NCBI GenBank assembly: GCA_902578505.1
Contig: CACHDD010000001.1
Location: forward strand, 1-61,233
DNA: 61,233 nucleotides
From: an uncultured Bacteroidota bacterium
Lineage (GTDB): Bacteria > Bacteroidota > Bacteroidia > Flavobacteriales > UA16
Reading direction: 5' to 3'
Shown: positions 9,681 through 18,739 of the stretch, in pieces
Layout: the number at the start of each line of letters is the position of its first letter
How positions within the stretch are numbered: position 1 is the stretch's first letter
The notes under the pieces: model-generated
Told to the model about the DNA's origin: nothing
Seen by the model: the letters and a program-made list of their open reading frames with translations, nothing else
Databases searched by the model: none
Position numbers and translations under genes: made by a program

Positions 9681-10025
9681 TCCATCGTTTTTTATCCACG
9701 AAGAGAAATAATCGATCAATTGTCTTCTCATCATTAATTCTTGGTCTTCTGGATCAAGGTTGGGCAACTCTTTGATTCTTTCAAAATGAGGCCAACCATC
9801 CTCATCGTGACCCACACTCTTGTAATACCCTAGGGGCTCTAAAAGAGTGCATACACCCACATGCATCAAATTTATCTTATCGTCCTTTTTAAATGACCTT
9901 GAACCAAAGCCGGCTTCTTGAAGGCCCACAGAAAAGATAGCTGATGTTAGGTCTGGCTGTTCGCCAAACCTATCCATCAGAAGCTTCAACAGCTTATTCC
10001 AATCTCTTTCGAATTCAAAGTCCAT
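9678..10025 (-). CDS. conserved-looking hypothetical protein
   Basis: 115 residues, acidic, no signal peptide or membrane segment, so probably cytoplasmic. The sequence begins MDFEFERDWNKLLKLL and has a central KINLMHVGVCTLLEPLGYY segment. I do not recognise the family. It begins 18 bp after the SulP transporter stop on the same strand and ends at the bidirectional terminator, so it is probably the last gene of a SulP transcript. Coding quality (length, codon use like neighbours, terminator placement) makes it a real gene. Confidence 0.7.
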   Translation of the reverse strand: MDFEFERDWNKLLKLLMDRFGEQPDLTSAIFSVGLQEAGFGSRSFKKDDKINLMHVGVCTLLEPLGYYKSVGHDEDGWPHFERIKELPNLDPEDQELMMRRQLIDYFSSWIKNDG

Positions 10026-10043
10026 AAAAGATAAAGTATAGAC

Positions 10044-11540
10044 TTACAAATCAACGACTTCAACCTTTAAACCTTTGTCGACAGCATTAGACCTAAAGTT
10101 ATGAATGATTTCAATTACATCTGGATGTACGTTTTTAGAGGCACTACCATCCACAATTATCGTAGAATTAGGAGATACTCCGTTTAATGCTTTTTGGATT
10201 CCTGCCTTATTTGCAAATGTTACATTTTCAGAAAGGCTGATTTTAACATTTCCAGCATTCTCTTCAGTAGTAAATGGCTTAGAGAAGTTGCTCCACTTTG
10301 ACATTACAATTGCAACTACCATTCCAAGTCCTATACCAATAAGTAAATCAGTTAATACGATACCAACAATTGTTACTACAAATGGAATAAACATTTGCAA
10401 GCCCTTTGAAAACATATCTGCAAATAGACTTGGCTTAGCAAGTTTGTAGCCTACCACAAATAGGATAGCTGCTAGACTAGCTAGAGGAACCATATTTAGG
10501 TAGCTAGGGATGAGAAGTGCGCAAGCTAGAAGTAGCACACCGTGAAGGATAGCTGCCATCTTTGTTTGGCCTCCAGATTGAATATTAGCAGAACTTCTAA
10601 CAATTACTTGAGTAATTGGAAGACCCCCAATTAAGCCTGAAACCATATTACCCGTCCCTTGGGCTATAAGCTCTCTATTTGTAGGAGTAACTCGCTTATG
10701 CGGATCAAGCTTATCCGTTGCTTCAACACACAACAGAGTCTCTAAACTTGCAACTATAGCGATTGTGACCGCAACCACATACACTTGAGTATTTCCAAAC
10801 TGAGAGAAATCAGGCAAAGTGAAAAGCGTGTTAATCTCACTAAAAGAATTTAAAACAGGGATGTCTACAAATGTTCCATCACCCAAAGCTAATTCCTTAT
10901 TTGAAGCAAAAAATGCTCCTAGGCCTATACCAGTTAGCACTACTACTAATGGCCCCTGAATAATCTTAAAAATGTTAATCTTCTTCATAAATGGCTGCTC
11001 CCAAAGAATCAAAATAGCTAAAGAAACAATAGTAATAAGAGTTGCTCCCTTACTCAGTGAATCAAACATATTGGCAAATGAATCAGTGTTTAAAGAGCCT
11101 AAAGCGTAGGGAATCTCTTTTTTTATAATGATAATACCTATACCTGCTAACATTCCCTTAATTACTGATGAAGGGAAGTAAAGTCCAATGACACCAGCCT
11201 TAATAAAGCCAAGTATGATTTGCAAAATACCTGCAATAAATACAGCTAAAAGGAAGGTGTCAAAAGCACCAAGGTCTTCTATTGCTGCAAAAACAATTAC
11301 AGCAAGTCCAGCCGCTGGCCCACTTACACCAAGCGGTGATCCACTAATTGAACCAACTATGACACCTCCAATGATACCGGCTATAACGCCAGAAAAAAGG
11401 AATGGCCCAATGTATTCAGGTGGAAGTGATGCAAGTGCAATACCTAGACAAAGTGGAACTGCTACTAAGAATACTACAATACTTGCAGGAATGTCTTTTG
11501 AGAGATTTTCAAAGATTCCAATATCTTTATTTGAACTCAT
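10044..11540 (-). CDS. SulP-family inorganic anion transporter with STAS domain
   Basis: 498 residues. About ten or more hydrophobic segments cover residues 18-410, beginning DIPASIVVFLVAVPLCLGIA and including the family's SGSPLGVSGPAAG segment. A cytoplasmic STAS domain occupies roughly the last 85 residues (IIVDGSASKNVHPDVIEIIHNF). SulP proteins carry sulfate, bicarbonate or other anions across the inner membrane; marine Bacteroidota members are often assigned as bicarbonate carriers. No carbonic anhydrase gene is adjacent, so the substrate cannot be assigned. An imperfect 16-bp palindrome lies just upstream of the start. Confidence 0.9.
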   Translation of the reverse strand: MSSNKDIGIFENLSKDIPASIVVFLVAVPLCLGIALASLPPEYIGPFLFSGVIAGIIGGVIVGSISGSPLGVSGPAAGLAVIVFAAIEDLGAFDTFLLAVFIAGILQIILGFIKAGVIGLYFPSSVIKGMLAGIGIIIIKKEIPYALGSLNTDSFANMFDSLSKGATLITIVSLAILILWEQPFMKKINIFKIIQGPLVVVLTGIGLGAFFASNKELALGDGTFVDIPVLNSFSEINTLFTLPDFSQFGNTQVYVVAVTIAIVASLETLLCVEATDKLDPHKRVTPTNRELIAQGTGNMVSGLIGGLPITQVIVRSSANIQSGGQTKMAAILHGVLLLACALLIPSYLNMVPLASLAAILFVVGYKLAKPSLFADMFSKGLQMFIPFVVTIVGIVLTDLLIGIGLGMVVAIVMSKWSNFSKPFTTEENAGNVKISLSENVTFANKAGIQKALNGVSPNSTIIVDGSASKNVHPDVIEIIHNFRSNAVDKGLKVEVVDL

Positions 11541-11556
11541 GATATTTAAAATTCAT

Positions 11557-11572
11557 GCCAGCATATGCCGGC
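11557..11572. promoter_or_regulatory. imperfect 16-bp palindrome upstream of SulP gene
   Basis: GCCAGCATATGCCGGC is symmetric apart from one A/C mismatch pair and sits 17 bp upstream of the SulP start codon. It is GC-rich compared with its surroundings. It could be an operator or a leader hairpin. No regulator is identified. Confidence 0.3.
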
Positions 11573-11586
11573 GATTAGAAAAATAC

Positions 11587-11614
11587 GCCTAGTTTACTTT
11601 ACATGCTCCTAGGC
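11587..11614 (-). terminator. possible weak terminator after the 11626-11967 gene
   Basis: GCCTAG (11587-11592) and CTAGGC (11609-11614) form a 6-bp stem with a long 16-base loop; on the minus strand it is followed by a GTATTTTT tract. Its position just beyond the stop of the minus-strand hypothetical gene fits a weak terminator. Confidence 0.3.
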
Positions 11615-11625
11615 AAAGCTTCTAA

Positions 11626-11967
11626 CTATGCTTTATCTGGTGGCGGGGTTAGGACTTCACTGTATCTACTATTCCAAATAGTATCGTTGTTTAGTACGTA
11701 TTCAATTTCAACCTTTGCTCTAAAAACAAAGTGAATTATTGCGCTTGTATAATCGTCCATTTCTTCTTTTACCTCCTCTCTTTCAGATTCATTCTCTTCT
11801 TCCCCATTTTCCATAAGCTCTACAAGCTCAACTGGAGTGTCAGAAAAATAATCTGAAAGAACGTTCTTGTTCAAGAAACTTAATGTAATTAAAGTAAGAA
11901 AGAAAATAAGAGAAAATCTCTTGCAATTATGAATGTTTACGAATGAGGACCTAAAGTTCATATGCAT
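11626..11967 (-). CDS. small exported hypothetical protein
   Basis: 113 residues. One hydrophobic segment at about residues 18-33 (FSLIFFLTLITLSFL) acts as a signal peptide or anchor. It is followed by an acidic stretch rich in Glu (ELMENGEEENESEREE) and a C-terminal part ending in Pro-rich TPPPDKA. Proteins of this size and shape occur widely in flavobacteria, but I know no function. ATG 11961 (second Met of MHM) is an equally good start. It lies downstream of the tRNA-Pro gene on the same strand but is separated from it by a terminator. Confidence 0.6.
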   Translation of the reverse strand: MHMNFRSSFVNIHNCKRFSLIFFLTLITLSFLNKNVLSDYFSDTPVELVELMENGEEENESEREEVKEEMDDYTSAIIHFVFRAKVEIEYVLNNDTIWNSRYSEVLTPPPDKA

Positions 11968-11991
11968 AAAATAGCTTTTGCAAAACTAAAT

Positions 11992-12024
11992 AAAAAAAGA
12001 GGAGTATGAACTCCTCTTTTTTTT
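11992..12024 (-). terminator. intrinsic terminator of tRNA-Pro
   Basis: AAGAGGAG (about 11997-12004) pairs with CTCCTCTT (12011-12018) around TATGAA, extended by A-tract/T-tract pairing on both sides. On the minus strand it lies 1-2 bases past the tRNA 3' end and ends in T7. Confidence 0.8.
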
Positions 12025-12025
12025 G

Positions 12026-12098
12026 TCGGGATGACTGGACTTGAACCAGCGACCACACGTCCCCCAGACGCGTACTCTACCAACTGAGCTACATCCCG
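12026..12098 (-). tRNA. tRNA-Pro (anticodon GGG)
   Basis: The minus strand folds into a full cloverleaf of 73 bases: acceptor CGGGATG/CATCCCG (7 bp), D arm GCTC...GAGT, anticodon stem CGCGT/ACGTG with loop CTGGGGG, and T arm GCTGG-TTCAAGT-CCAGT. The anticodon GGG (complement of 12063-12065) reads CCC and CCU proline codons. The discriminator base is A, and CCA is not encoded. Confidence 0.95.
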
Positions 12099-12118
12099 AA
12101 TCGGGGGCGCAAAGTTAG

Positions 12119-12126
12119 TAACTTTG
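12119..12126 (+). promoter_or_regulatory. -7 element for pheT
   Basis: TAACTTTG matches TAnnTTTG, 19 bp before the pheT ATG at 12146. No correctly spaced TTG is visible. Confidence 0.45.
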
Positions 12127-12145
12127 ACTAACTTTAAGATTGACC

Positions 12146-14599
12146 ATGAAGGTATCGTATAGAAAGATTAAAGAATTTTTACCTACAAGTTTTTCAGCTA
12201 CTGATGCAGCTGCTGTTTTAACAGCAACTGGGCTAGAAATTGAAAAGGTTGAAACCGTTGAAGATATTCCAGGAGGACTGAAAGGATTAGTAGTTGGGAA
12301 AATTACTGATTGTGAACAACACCCTAATGCTGACCGGCTTAGAGTTTGCAAAGTTGATGTTGGCGACGAAACTTTAAACATTGTTTGTGGAGCACCCAAC
12401 GCAGCAAAAGGACTTAATGTCATAGTAGCAAAACCTGGCACATGGATTTATCCCATAAGTGGAAAACCTATAAAAATTAAAAAAGGTAAAATTAGAGGCG
12501 AAATAAGTAATGGTATGCTATGTGGTCCTGATGAAGTGGGTTTAGGTGAGGATACCGGAGGCATAATGGAATTAGAGCCAAATCTTAAAGAAGGTTCATT
12601 AGTAAGTGACGCATTTAACATAGGTACAGATGAAGTTCTAGAAATCGGACTTACGCCAAACCGCAATGACGCTATGGGCCATTACGGAGTAGCAAGAGAT
12701 TTGAGGGCAGGATTAATCCACGGAACGGTGAATGAAGTTTTAGAAAAAAGTTTAGAAGCAGTCATCGTTCCTGAAGGTGCAGATATCGATTTCAATAATG
12801 GTTTTGAATCTCTTAAGTCAAAAGTTGATGCAGTAGATTTAGCTACAAAGTATGCGTTGGTGGGGATCGATGGAGTGAAGATTGGACCTTCTCCAAACCA
12901 CGTTCAACAGTTTTTAAAAGCAATTGGGGTAGCCCCTATCAACAATGTAGTAGATGCTACAAACTATGTTCTTCACGAATTAGGACAACCTCTACACGCT
13001 TTCGACTACAACAAAATTGGCGGAGAAGAAGTTGTTGTTAGACTAGCTAAAAAGGGAGAAAAGATTACAACACTTGATAATGTAGAAAGAAACCTACATA
13101 CTTCAGACTTAGTCATTGCCGATACAAATAATGCGATGTGTATTGCTGGAGTATTTGGTAGTTCAGAACACGGAGTTAGCGACAGTACAACCAAGATTCT
13201 TATAGAATCAGCATACTTCAATCCAATATCAATTAGAAAAACAGCAAAAAGACATGGCCTTTCTACTGATGCTTCTTTCAGGTTCGAAAGACATGTCGAC
13301 CCCAATTTAGTTGAGGAAGCAGCTAAAAGAGTCAGCCAATTAATTATGGATTGGGCTGGTGGAGAAATCTTTGGAGCAACTCATACTGTAAGCAATAACT
13401 TGGTAGAAGGCGCAAAAGTTGAAATGGATTGGGGGATGATGGATAGAGTTATTGGAGAATCTATAGATAGAGGTAGAGTAGCGTCCATTTTGAACTCACT
13501 TGATATTGAGATTATATCACAAACTAAAACTACACTATCGGTAAAAGTTCCTGCCTATAGGTCTGATGTAACTAGGCCCGCAGATGTTATAGAAGAAATT
13601 TTAAGGATTCACGGATTCAATCAAATTGATATTCCTACAAGAATTTCTAGTACTGTAGAAATCCCGCAAAAACCTAATAAAGAGGATTTAATTTTTGGTT
13701 GGGCTTCAACTCTAGTTGCAAGAGGGTTTAATGAAATCATGTCAAATTCACTTACAAAGGCGTCGTATGCTAAAAGTGTAAATGACAGAGATTTAAACCC
13801 TAAAGCTGTTATTGAAATACTTAATCCCCTAAGCAGTGACTTAGGAGTGATGAGACAGAGCTTAGTCTTTCAAGGAATAGAAGCCATTGCTAGAAATAGA
13901 AACCACAAGGTTGCTGACTTAAGGCTATTTGAATTTGGAAAAACTTATATGAAAAAGGCTGATGGCTATTCTGAAACAGAACACCTAAGTCTTTTTGTTA
14001 GTGGCAATAAGACTATAGAAAACTGGGACAGTGCAGGTGAAAGCAGTGATTTGTTTACAGTTAAAGAGTCGGTTTGGGCTATTTTATCGCAAGTAGGAAT
14101 TGCTGATAAAGTAAAAGAGAGAATTGATGATGGAGGCATCCTTATTGAAGGTAGTGAAATTCTACTTGGAGAAAAGAGTATTGGAAGATTTGGTAAAGTT
14201 CATCCTGACTTAGTCCAAATATGTGGGATGTCTGGTGATGTGTTTTGGGCGGATCTTCTTGTAAAGCCACTTATTAAATCTAGAAAGAAGCGAAAAGTTG
14301 CTGCATATGACCTTCCTAAATTCCCATCAGTAAGAAGAGACCTCAGTCTTGTAATTGATAAGGGGGTAACTTTTGAAGAAATAAAAACAGCTGCTTTAAA
14401 TGCTGAGAGGAAACTTTTAAAAGAAATTAATCTATTTGATGTTTACGAAGGTAATAAGCTCGCAGCTGGCAAGGTTAGTTATGCAATAAGCTTGATCTTA
14501 CAGGATGTAAACTCAACTCTTACTGATAAGAAAATTGATAGAAGTGTAGCAAAAATTCTTGAATCGATAAGCGAAAAAACTGGGGCAATTCTTAGGTAA
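12146..14599 (+). CDS. pheT: phenylalanyl-tRNA synthetase beta subunit
   Basis: 817 residues from ATG 12146; an in-frame TTG two codons earlier is not needed, since MKVSYRKIKEFL is the usual PheT start. Domains in order: an EMAP-type tRNA-binding domain (LVVGKITDCEQHPNADRLRV, VCGAPN), B3/4 editing domain, B5 domain, a catalytic-like core, and a C-terminal ferredoxin-fold anticodon-binding domain (KFPSVRRDLSLVI). It partners PheS to charge tRNA-Phe and edits misacylated Tyr-tRNA. Located directly after tRNA-Pro and divergent from it; the acyltransferase gene starts 6 bp after its stop. Confidence 0.96.
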   Translation: MKVSYRKIKEFLPTSFSATDAAAVLTATGLEIEKVETVEDIPGGLKGLVVGKITDCEQHPNADRLRVCKVDVGDETLNIVCGAPNAAKGLNVIVAKPGTWIYPISGKPIKIKKGKIRGEISNGMLCGPDEVGLGEDTGGIMELEPNLKEGSLVSDAFNIGTDEVLEIGLTPNRNDAMGHYGVARDLRAGLIHGTVNEVLEKSLEAVIVPEGADIDFNNGFESLKSKVDAVDLATKYALVGIDGVKIGPSPNHVQQFLKAIGVAPINNVVDATNYVLHELGQPLHAFDYNKIGGEEVVVRLAKKGEKITTLDNVERNLHTSDLVIADTNNAMCIAGVFGSSEHGVSDSTTKILIESAYFNPISIRKTAKRHGLSTDASFRFERHVDPNLVEEAAKRVSQLIMDWAGGEIFGATHTVSNNLVEGAKVEMDWGMMDRVIGESIDRGRVASILNSLDIEIISQTKTTLSVKVPAYRSDVTRPADVIEEILRIHGFNQIDIPTRISSTVEIPQKPNKEDLIFGWASTLVARGFNEIMSNSLTKASYAKSVNDRDLNPKAVIEILNPLSSDLGVMRQSLVFQGIEAIARNRNHKVADLRLFEFGKTYMKKADGYSETEHLSLFVSGNKTIENWDSAGESSDLFTVKESVWAILSQVGIADKVKERIDDGGILIEGSEILLGEKSIGRFGKVHPDLVQICGMSGDVFWADLLVKPLIKSRKKRKVAAYDLPKFPSVRRDLSLVIDKGVTFEEIKTAALNAERKLLKEINLFDVYEGNKLAAGKVSYAISLILQDVNSTLTDKKIDRSVAKILESISEKTGAILR

Positions 14600-14605
14600 A
14601 AGTTA

Positions 14606-15931
14606 ATGAATAAGCCTATTTTAACTCCTCCAATCCAAAGAGTTCATTTGGTATATTTCTTTACAAGAATACTTGTAAAACAAGGAACAAAAAGATTTCA
14701 TAGAACAGATGTCATCACTGGTTTAGACAATTTTCCGGATAAAAAGACCCCAATGATCTTGGTGGGGAACCATCAAAACGGCATGATGGATCCACTAAAT
14801 ATTTGTGGGCAAAGTTCAAGGCAGTTTCATTGGTTAACTAGGGCAGATGTATTTTGGAATCCAATATTTAGAAAAATTTTATTCTGGTTCAATCAAATGC
14901 CCATATACAGGCAGAGAGACCGGCTTTCTGATGCAAGAGAGAGAAATGAAATAATTTGGAATAACTGCCTTGACCGTTTAGAAATAGGTGCTGCCATGGC
15001 ATTGTTTCCAGAAGGCAACCATAACCCTCAAAAAACTCTTAGGCCACTTAAAAGAGGTGTGTCAGATCTACTAGGTAGGGCATATACTAGGAATGAAAGT
15101 TTAGGCCGAATGCAACTCATTCCATTTGGCCAAGACTATGAGCACTATCCAACTTATAGGAGAAGGTTAGCCCTTAGAGCTGGAAAGCCAATTGAGTGGG
15201 TAGATCTTTATGACAAAGAAATTGGCGCCATTGATTACTTAAGTCTTAACGAAAGAATTACCGACGCCTTGAGGAAGTTAACCATAGATATTCAGCCAGC
15301 TTCAGAATATAATTTGCTCGAACCATATGTTAGAGCTCTTAGGCCAACAGAAAAGGCTGGTGAAGATTGGGAAGATATCCTTAAAGAGCTTGGTCGAATC
15401 AAAACGTCTGCTGAAAACGAATCTTGGCTGAACAATGCAAGACAAAGTTTTGAAAAATTGGTGCAAGCTGGTTTTGAAAATTCCAATCGAGTGGAGGCCT
15501 GGGGTATAACCTCAAAAGATACAAGGAGAAAAAACTATCTAGCTCTACTTCTAAAACCTATAGGATGGATAGCACAGCTGCCAACTGCCCTTCAGCATTT
15601 TTTGCTTAATAAAAAAGGAGATAAAGTGAAGAAGGTAGAATTTAGAAGCACATTTAAGATTGGGCCTGCAATTTTCATTTTCCCAATATCATGGATTTTA
15701 TTAGGATCAATTTGCGGGTACTTTCTTTCTAAATACTCAGTTGCACCATTTTGGATGGGGTTAGTAGGATTTTATGCTTGGGCTAATTGGGGTAACGGCC
15801 TTTACGGTAAGCTTACAGATTTTTACAACGATTACGAGGACTCAGTTGAAGGCCAAGAGTTTTGGTCTAGTTATAAAATGAGTAACTTGAGGGAAGCTTG
15901 GGCTAATTACATTGATGCAATCAAATCATGA
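14606..15931 (+). CDS. phospholipid/glycerol acyltransferase (PlsC-like)
   Basis: 441 residues. The acyltransferase core is in the first 200 residues: NHQNGMMDPL, a variant of the NH...D catalytic motif with five rather than four residues between His and Asp, then FNQMPIYRQRD and FPEGNHNPQ (substrate-binding block, usually FPEG-T-RS). Two hydrophobic segments near residues 350-395 would anchor it in the inner membrane. Family members transfer acyl chains to lysophospholipid or glycerol phosphate. The gene follows pheT by 6 bp and its stop overlaps the next start as ATGA, so the three genes are likely co-transcribed. Confidence 0.85.
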   Translation: MNKPILTPPIQRVHLVYFFTRILVKQGTKRFHRTDVITGLDNFPDKKTPMILVGNHQNGMMDPLNICGQSSRQFHWLTRADVFWNPIFRKILFWFNQMPIYRQRDRLSDARERNEIIWNNCLDRLEIGAAMALFPEGNHNPQKTLRPLKRGVSDLLGRAYTRNESLGRMQLIPFGQDYEHYPTYRRRLALRAGKPIEWVDLYDKEIGAIDYLSLNERITDALRKLTIDIQPASEYNLLEPYVRALRPTEKAGEDWEDILKELGRIKTSAENESWLNNARQSFEKLVQAGFENSNRVEAWGITSKDTRRKNYLALLLKPIGWIAQLPTALQHFLLNKKGDKVKKVEFRSTFKIGPAIFIFPISWILLGSICGYFLSKYSVAPFWMGLVGFYAWANWGNGLYGKLTDFYNDYEDSVEGQEFWSSYKMSNLREAWANYIDAIKS

Positions 15932-16992
15932 CGTACGTAATTCAAGGAATTCAGCACGTAGGAATAGCGGTGTCTGACATGGACAAAAGTTTAAAGCTTT
16001 ACCGAAAGCTTTTTGGGCTTGACATCCCATTTTTTGATGCAGTAGCAGCTGCGCCATTAATGGATTCTCACTGTGGTGGAGAGACAATTACAAAAAGAGC
16101 TAGTATGGTTCTTAACCACCAAGGAGGATGTTCTGTTGAGGTGATTTCACCAACATCATTTACCCCCAAAGGTCCTGTGTTTGATTTGGCCATTGGCGAT
16201 CTAGGCATAGGTTGCACAACTGTAAAAACTCCAGACATTAGGAAGATGCATGAGCACGCAAGAGAAATTCTTGGCGATTCATGTGATGAAGAATTAGTTA
16301 TTGACCCTCTAGGTAGATTGACTTTTTATCTAAGAGATTACGACGAGAACTTATTCCAAATTTTGGAATCAGATAAATGGTTTACCAATCATGGACACCC
16401 CTCAGGCGGGATTATGGGGTGCACAATTGGCGTTAGCAATATGGAAGAGAGCTTCAAACTCTACTGCAACATATTGGGATACGATAAAGTTCAATTAGAT
16501 GAAAGTGGATCTTTTGAAGATTGGACGCATATACAAGGAGGTAAAGAGAATTATCGCAGGGTGATTTTAGCCCAAACCAACCCAGGAACTGGAGGTTTCG
16601 CTGCTGTCATGGGAGAAACTACGATTGAACTAGTTCAAGCATTAGATAGAAAGGGAAGATTCATCTTTGAGGATAGGATTTGGGCAGATACAGGAATTGC
16701 TCATTTGGGATTTGATATAAGAGGGATGAAGGAATTGGGTGAGGAGTTGGATAATCAAGGGTTTGGATTTAGGTGCGATACAAATGATGCATTAAGTATG
16801 GGAGATCACACTTCTGTTCATTGCACTTATATAGATGACCCAGATGAATGTTGGTTGGAGTTAATTGAAGTGCACAAAATTCCAATTCTAGAAAAATTAG
16901 GCGTATTCTTGAATGTTCAAAAGCGGGATCCACAGAGACCATTGCCAAAGTGGATGCTATATGCACTCAAGTTCAACAGAATTAAAGATTAA
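15928..16992 (+). CDS. two-domain vicinal oxygen chelate (VOC) protein
   Basis: 354 residues with two glyoxalase/dioxygenase-fold repeats. The first begins QHVGIAVSDMDKSLKLYRKLFGL, with the metal-ligand His in QHVG; the second begins GCTIGVSNMEESFKLYCNILG and has HLGFDI and CWLELIEVH near its end. VOC enzymes include dioxygenases, glyoxalases and epimerases. The size resembles 4-hydroxyphenylpyruvate dioxygenase, but the C-terminal signature of that enzyme is not evident, so I assign no reaction. It overlaps the acyltransferase by 4 bp and ends 1 bp before the response regulator start. Confidence 0.75.
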   Translation: MTYVIQGIQHVGIAVSDMDKSLKLYRKLFGLDIPFFDAVAAAPLMDSHCGGETITKRASMVLNHQGGCSVEVISPTSFTPKGPVFDLAIGDLGIGCTTVKTPDIRKMHEHAREILGDSCDEELVIDPLGRLTFYLRDYDENLFQILESDKWFTNHGHPSGGIMGCTIGVSNMEESFKLYCNILGYDKVQLDESGSFEDWTHIQGGKENYRRVILAQTNPGTGGFAAVMGETTIELVQALDRKGRFIFEDRIWADTGIAHLGFDIRGMKELGEELDNQGFGFRCDTNDALSMGDHTSVHCTYIDDPDECWLELIEVHKIPILEKLGVFLNVQKRDPQRPLPKWMLYALKFNRIKD

Positions 16993-16993
16993 T

Positions 16994-17677
16994 ATGTCTT
17001 CTAAAAAAATTCTCCTTGTAGATGACGAAAGTGATATCCTAGATTTCCTTTCTTACAATCTAAGAGCAGCAGATTACACTGTAAAAATTGCTAATAATGG
17101 CGAAGAAGGCATCGCTATAGCAAATGAATACGAGCCAGATTTAATCCTGCTCGATATGATGATGCCAGAAATGGACGGTATTGAGACATGTGAGAAAATT
17201 AGAGAAAATGAAAAGCTAAAGGGAGTTCTTATTGCATTTCTTACTGCTCGTGGAGAAGACTACAGTCAGATTGCTGGATTTGAAGCTGGTGCAGATGATT
17301 ATATCGAAAAGCCTATCAAGCCCAAAGTCTTAGTAAGCAGAGTTAAAGCTCTACTAAGGCGAGGTGGCTTGAAGGATGAAGTTACTCAATCAGCCATCAT
17401 CAAGGAAGGCCGAATCGAAATCAACAAAAAAAATCACAGTGTAAAATTCGACGGCAAAGACTTAGTGCTTCCTAGAAAAGAATTCAAGCTACTTGCACTG
17501 CTTTGCTCTGATCCTGGTGCAGTCCACACTAGAGAAGAGATAATGGATAAGATTTGGGGCGCTGAAGTAGTTGTTGGAGACAGAACCATAGACGTTCACA
17601 TCAGGAAGCTTAGAGAAAAAATGGACAATGATGCTATTAAAACCATAAAAGGTATTGGCTACAAATTCATAGGCTAA
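16994..17677 (+). CDS. phoB: OmpR/PhoB-family response regulator (probable PhoB)
   Basis: 227 residues from ATG 16994; a longer in-frame start at 16913 lies inside the preceding gene. The receiver domain has the acidic pair VDDE, the phospho-acceptor Asp in LLDMMMPEMDG, the Thr switch in FLTARGED and Lys in YIEKPIKP. A winged-helix DNA-binding domain follows (REEIMDKIWG, RTIDVHIRKLREKM, IKGIGYKF). It abuts its kinase with no gap. PhoB identity is inferred from the downstream phosphate transporter and from direct repeats of TTAAC with 11-bp period, the expected spacing for tandem binding by this family. Confidence 0.8.
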   Translation: MSSKKILLVDDESDILDFLSYNLRAADYTVKIANNGEEGIAIANEYEPDLILLDMMMPEMDGIETCEKIRENEKLKGVLIAFLTARGEDYSQIAGFEAGADDYIEKPIKPKVLVSRVKALLRRGGLKDEVTQSAIIKEGRIEINKKNHSVKFDGKDLVLPRKEFKLLALLCSDPGAVHTREEIMDKIWGAEVVVGDRTIDVHIRKLREKMDNDAIKTIKGIGYKFIG

Positions 17678-18739
17678 ATGAACAACAGCACACCTAAACA
17701 AATTGCAAGACAATCAGCTATTAAGCTCGGCATAATAAGCTTTTTTACTTCAATTCTTGTTTTAATCGCTATCGATGCTTTGCAATATTGGTTCTACACG
17801 ATAGCCTTAGGAGTTATAATTGAAGAGATCAGCTACTTTGTTATCTACCGTGCTATTGAGGAGTTTATTAACCAAAGAATTAAAATCCTTTACAAGACAA
17901 TCAGTAAGATGAAGGGATCTGGAGATCCACAAATCAAGATGGACGAGGACGTAATTGGGAAGGTAAACCAAGACGTCATGGATTGGGCTTCTGAGCAAAT
18001 TGAAGAGATTACCATTCTTAGAGAAACTGACTCATTCAGAAAGGACTTTATCGGCAACCTTGCTCACGAATTAAAAACTCCACTATTCAACATACAGGGA
18101 TTTATTATGACCCTAATAGAGGGCGGAGCAGATGATCCAGAAATCAGAGATAAATTCTTGAGAAAGGCAGAAAAGAATATCGACAGGATGACTGGATTAC
18201 TCGAAGATCTAGATAGCATTTACAAGATTGAGTCTGGCGTAATGAGCATCGACCCACACACTACAAATATTGTAGAACTCTGTAAAGATATCGTTGATAG
18301 TCTCCACAAAAAAGCGGAAAAATCAAACATTACTCTTAGCGTTTCAGACCAAGAAGAATTCACAGTCATTTGCGATGTAAATAAAATTGAACAAGTCGTA
18401 AGTAACCTACTTGTAAACTCCATTAACTACGGAAATGACTGTGGGCACACTAGAGTTAAATTCTTCGACATGGGCGAAAAAGTCCTTATTGAAGTAAGTG
18501 ACGATGGTATTGGAATCAAGAAGAAAGACCTTATGAGAATCTATGAAAGGTTTTACAGAGTGGATAAGAGTAGGTCTAGGAATGCTGGAGGATCAGGTCT
18601 AGGACTAGCTATTGTTAAGCATATTATTGAGGCACATGGTGAAAACATACATGTTCGCTCAACTTTTGGAAAGGGTACTACATTCAGCTTTACTCTTCAG
18701 AAGACTGGCCAAGATGAAAATAACTTAACCTTGTCTTAA
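17678..18739 (+). CDS. phoR: sensor histidine kinase (probable PhoR)
   Basis: 353 residues. Two close transmembrane segments at about residues 18-55 have almost no periplasmic loop, as in PhoR, which does not bind phosphate directly. A linker region leads to HisKA with His130 in NLAHELKTPLF. The HATPase domain has N-box NLLVNSINYG, DDGIGI, and GGSGLGLAIVKH. It phosphorylates the regulator encoded immediately upstream. The last codons overlap the TTAAC repeats of the candidate Pho box. There is no PAS or HAMP domain that I can recognise with confidence. Confidence 0.82.
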   Translation: MNNSTPKQIARQSAIKLGIISFFTSILVLIAIDALQYWFYTIALGVIIEEISYFVIYRAIEEFINQRIKILYKTISKMKGSGDPQIKMDEDVIGKVNQDVMDWASEQIEEITILRETDSFRKDFIGNLAHELKTPLFNIQGFIMTLIEGGADDPEIRDKFLRKAEKNIDRMTGLLEDLDSIYKIESGVMSIDPHTTNIVELCKDIVDSLHKKAEKSNITLSVSDQEEFTVICDVNKIEQVVSNLLVNSINYGNDCGHTRVKFFDMGEKVLIEVSDDGIGIKKKDLMRIYERFYRVDKSRSRNAGGSGLGLAIVKHIIEAHGENIHVRSTFGKGTTFSFTLQKTGQDENNLTLS

